The notes under the pieces are model-generated. The model worked only from the letters and a program-made list of their open reading frames with translations. It searched no databases and was not told the DNA's origin. Shown here piece by piece: positions 5,990 to 7,508 of a stretch of 7,508 bases of DNA; position 1 is the first letter of the stretch, and every line of letters starts with the position of its first letter. The position numbers were made by a program, and so were the translations under genes. The stretch spans positions 1-7,508 of the forward strand of contig JACCYW010000017.1 of NCBI GenBank assembly GCA_013696275.1, written 5' to 3'. This stretch comes from Chloroflexota bacterium. Lineage in GTDB: Bacteria; Chloroflexota; Limnocylindria; Limnocylindrales; CSP1-4.

Positions 5990-7225
5990 CTAGGGAAAGA
6001 GGCTGCGCATCCAGTCGCGCAGGCGCCCCAGCGAGCCGCCCGCGGGGGCCGACTCGTAGCGGCCATGATCCGTCTCCACGACCGCCCGCGCCCCCCACAG
6101 CAACAGCCCGATCGACGTGCTGTAGGCGGGCGTGAGCAGGTTGTCGGTCAAGCCAGCCACCCCGGTCGGCGTGGCTACACGGACCGGCATCTGAAGGACA
6201 TCGCGGCCGATCTGGGCTGTGCCGGCCAGTTGCGATGCGCCGCCGGTCAGGACGATGCCCGCTGGTAGCCGGCCGTCGTGGCCGGAACGTGCGATCTCCT
6301 CGCCCATCTTCTCGAACAGTTCGCGCATCCTTGCTTCGATGATGGTGGCCAACTCCAGCCGGAGGGCGGTCCGACCCTCGCCCTCGCCGATGACCTCGAC
6401 GGTCACCTCCTCCGTCCCGTTCACCGCGTCAGGATCGGCCGTGCCGTACTTGATCTTCATCTCCTCTGCCGCCACGAGGTTCGTCTTGAGCCCGATGGCG
6501 ACGTCGTTGGTGACGTTGTTGCCGCCGATGGGCAGGACCGCCGTATGCAGCGGTGAGCCGTCCGTGAAGAGCGCCATGTCGGTCGTACCGGCGCCCATAT
6601 CGGCGACCGCCACGCCGAGCTCCTTCTCCGTCTCAGACAGGACCGCCTCGCCCGACGCGAGCGAGCTGGCGACCAGCTCGTCGATGCGCACCTGCGCCAT
6701 CTGGATGCACTTGGTCAGGTTCTGGACGGCCGTCGCCGAGGCGTGGACGATATGGGTCTCCACCTCGAGCCGGATGGCGCTCATGCCCAGCGGGTCCTTG
6801 ACCCCTTCCTGGCCGTCGACCACGAAGCCGCGCGGCAGGACGTGCAGCACCTCGCGATTGGAGGGGATGGTCACCGCTCGGGCGACCTCCGTGGCCCTTT
6901 CGACATCCTCCCGCGAGACCTCCCGGCGTGGCCCGCTCACGGCCACCGCACCGCGCGAGTTCTGGCTCTCGACGTGATCGCCGCCGACGCTCACGAAGGC
7001 CGATTCGAGCTTGTAGCCAGACAGCCGCTCGGCACTCTCGATAGCGGCCCGGATGGAAGCCACGGTCTGGTCGATGTTGATCACGACGCCCTTTTTGAGG
7101 CCGCTGGCGGAAGGCGTGCCCTTGCCGATGATGTTCAGCGCGCCATCCCGCGTGACCTCCCCGATGAGGGCCACCGCCTTGCTGGTGCCGACGTCGATCG
7201 CGACCAGGACCGCTTCCCGCTCCAC
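5990..7225 (-). CDS. ftsA: Cell division protein FtsA
   Basis: FtsA is the actin-like ATPase that tethers FtsZ to the inner membrane at the division site. The product is 411 residues. Actin-fold motifs are phosphate-1 VAIDVGTSK (8-16), phosphate-2 VADMGAGTTDMALF (207-220) and the adenosine motif GIVLTGGAS (323-331). The FtsA-specific 1C (SHS2) region lies at about 82-160. The C-terminus ends in an amphipathic helix, GSLGRLRDWMRSLFP, the membrane-targeting sequence. I chose GTG 7225 because GGAAGG lies 6 nt upstream (7237-7232), the only good Shine-Dalgarno-like site in the window. An in-frame ATG at 7243 is the alternative, and the frame stays open further upstream but reads as non-coding. 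A probable ftsQ end lies upstream. Unusually, yjbQ rather than ftsZ follows. Confidence 0.96.
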   Translation of the reverse strand: MEREAVLVAIDVGTSKAVALIGEVTRDGALNIIGKGTPSASGLKKGVVINIDQTVASIRAAIESAERLSGYKLESAFVSVGGDHVESQNSRGAVAVSGPRREVSREDVERATEVARAVTIPSNREVLHVLPRGFVVDGQEGVKDPLGMSAIRLEVETHIVHASATAVQNLTKCIQMAQVRIDELVASSLASGEAVLSETEKELGVAVADMGAGTTDMALFTDGSPLHTAVLPIGGNNVTNDVAIGLKTNLVAAEEMKIKYGTADPDAVNGTEEVTVEVIGEGEGRTALRLELATIIEARMRELFEKMGEEIARSGHDGRLPAGIVLTGGASQLAGTAQIGRDVLQMPVRVATPTGVAGLTDNLLTPAYSTSIGLLLWGARAVVETDHGRYESAPAGGSLGRLRDWMRSLFP

Positions 7226-7304
7226 TACTCCCCTTCCGTTCATGTGTGCCGCGAAAGCGCGGTCGTGCGCGCGACGAAGCGTGGCAGATGCGAGCGCGTC
7301 GCGC

Positions 7305-7508
7305 TCATCCGCGTGGCGACCTTGGCGGGCCTGGTGACACGGTCGGCGCGACCGTGGGTCGTGGCACCGGCTGGTAGGTGCCGCAACCGTCGGCCGAGAG
7401 CGACAGGGTGACCGCACTGATGGCCTCTTCGCCTGCCTGGCCAAGGATGCCCTTCAGGCAGGCGACCTGCATGGCGATCGACGACGGCGGCCGAAGCGTG
7501 GGCGTGTA
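7305..7508 (-). CDS. C-terminal fragment, probable FtsQ/DivIB
   Basis: The last 67 residues of a protein enter from the window edge and end at TGA (7307-7305), about 80 bp before the ftsA start on the same strand. The visible part runs from YTPTLRPPSS through MQVACLKGILGQAG and ISAVTLSLSADGCG into a proline/threonine-rich tail. A tyrosine-containing turn, then a helix and a final strand, resemble the end of the FtsQ beta domain, and ftsQ is the usual gene before ftsA. FtsQ is a single-pass membrane divisome protein. No decisive motif is present, so the name rests mostly on position. Composition and third-position G/C support real coding. Confidence 0.45.
   Translation of the reverse strand, partial: YTPTLRPPSSIAMQVACLKGILGQAGEEAISAVTLSLSADGCGTYQPVPRPTVAPTVSPGPPRSPRG

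Noticed and set aside
4803..6098. Long minus-strand open frame of 431 codons
   Set aside because: It overlaps the end of ftsA, all of yjbQ and the surE tail in other frames; its product is Arg/Ala/Pro/Gly-rich low-complexity sequence typical of a shadow frame in GC-rich DNA.

Overview
This is a GC-rich bacterial chromosomal window with a strong G/C bias at third codon positions. It carries housekeeping genes: amino-acid biosynthesis, tRNA charging, a membrane permease, a nucleotidase and cell division. FtsA makes an ordinary actinobacterium unlikely. Together with the GC richness and the near absence of Shine-Dalgarno sites, it suggests a high-GC Chloroflexota-type lineage, but this assignment is an inference and weak. 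I see no transposase, integrase, CRISPR array, tRNA or rRNA.

Layout. Positions 1-974 (minus) hold most of threonine synthase (thrC), whose C-terminus runs off the window. Positions 975-1539 are a divergent intergenic region with no credible gene but three layers of repeats: a tandem hairpin array next to thrC, a spaced inverted repeat in the middle, and short direct repeats with a palindrome next to trpS. Positions 1540-4919 (plus) form a compact set: trpS (tryptophanyl-tRNA synthetase), an AI-2E/PerM-family membrane protein 12 bp later, and surE (5'/3'-nucleotidase), whose start is problematic. Positions 4920-5449 are a repeat-bearing stretch between convergent genes with no supported gene. 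On the minus strand follow a YjbQ/UPF0047 protein (5450-5854), ftsA (5990-7225) and the tail of a probable ftsQ (7305-7508), transcribed in the order ftsQ, ftsA, yjbQ.

The most interesting signals are regulatory or structural. (1) The same hexamer TAGACT lies exactly 9 nt before the ATG of both trpS and the permease gene, and TACCCT lies 10 nt before the thrC ATG. With no ribosome-binding sites there, this points to leaderless transcripts driven by a TANNNT -10 element; at the permease gene the element is built on the trpS stop codon. (2) surE has no normal start at its conserved N-terminus. It either starts at a TTG in a TTGA overlap with the permease gene, giving a 68-residue extension, or one extra G at 4036-4038 hides an ATG. 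(3) The TrpRS keeps two of the four cysteine positions known to bind a [4Fe-4S] cluster in the Thermotoga enzyme. (4) ftsA is followed by yjbQ, not ftsZ. I did not find evidence for a wholly new multi-gene system.
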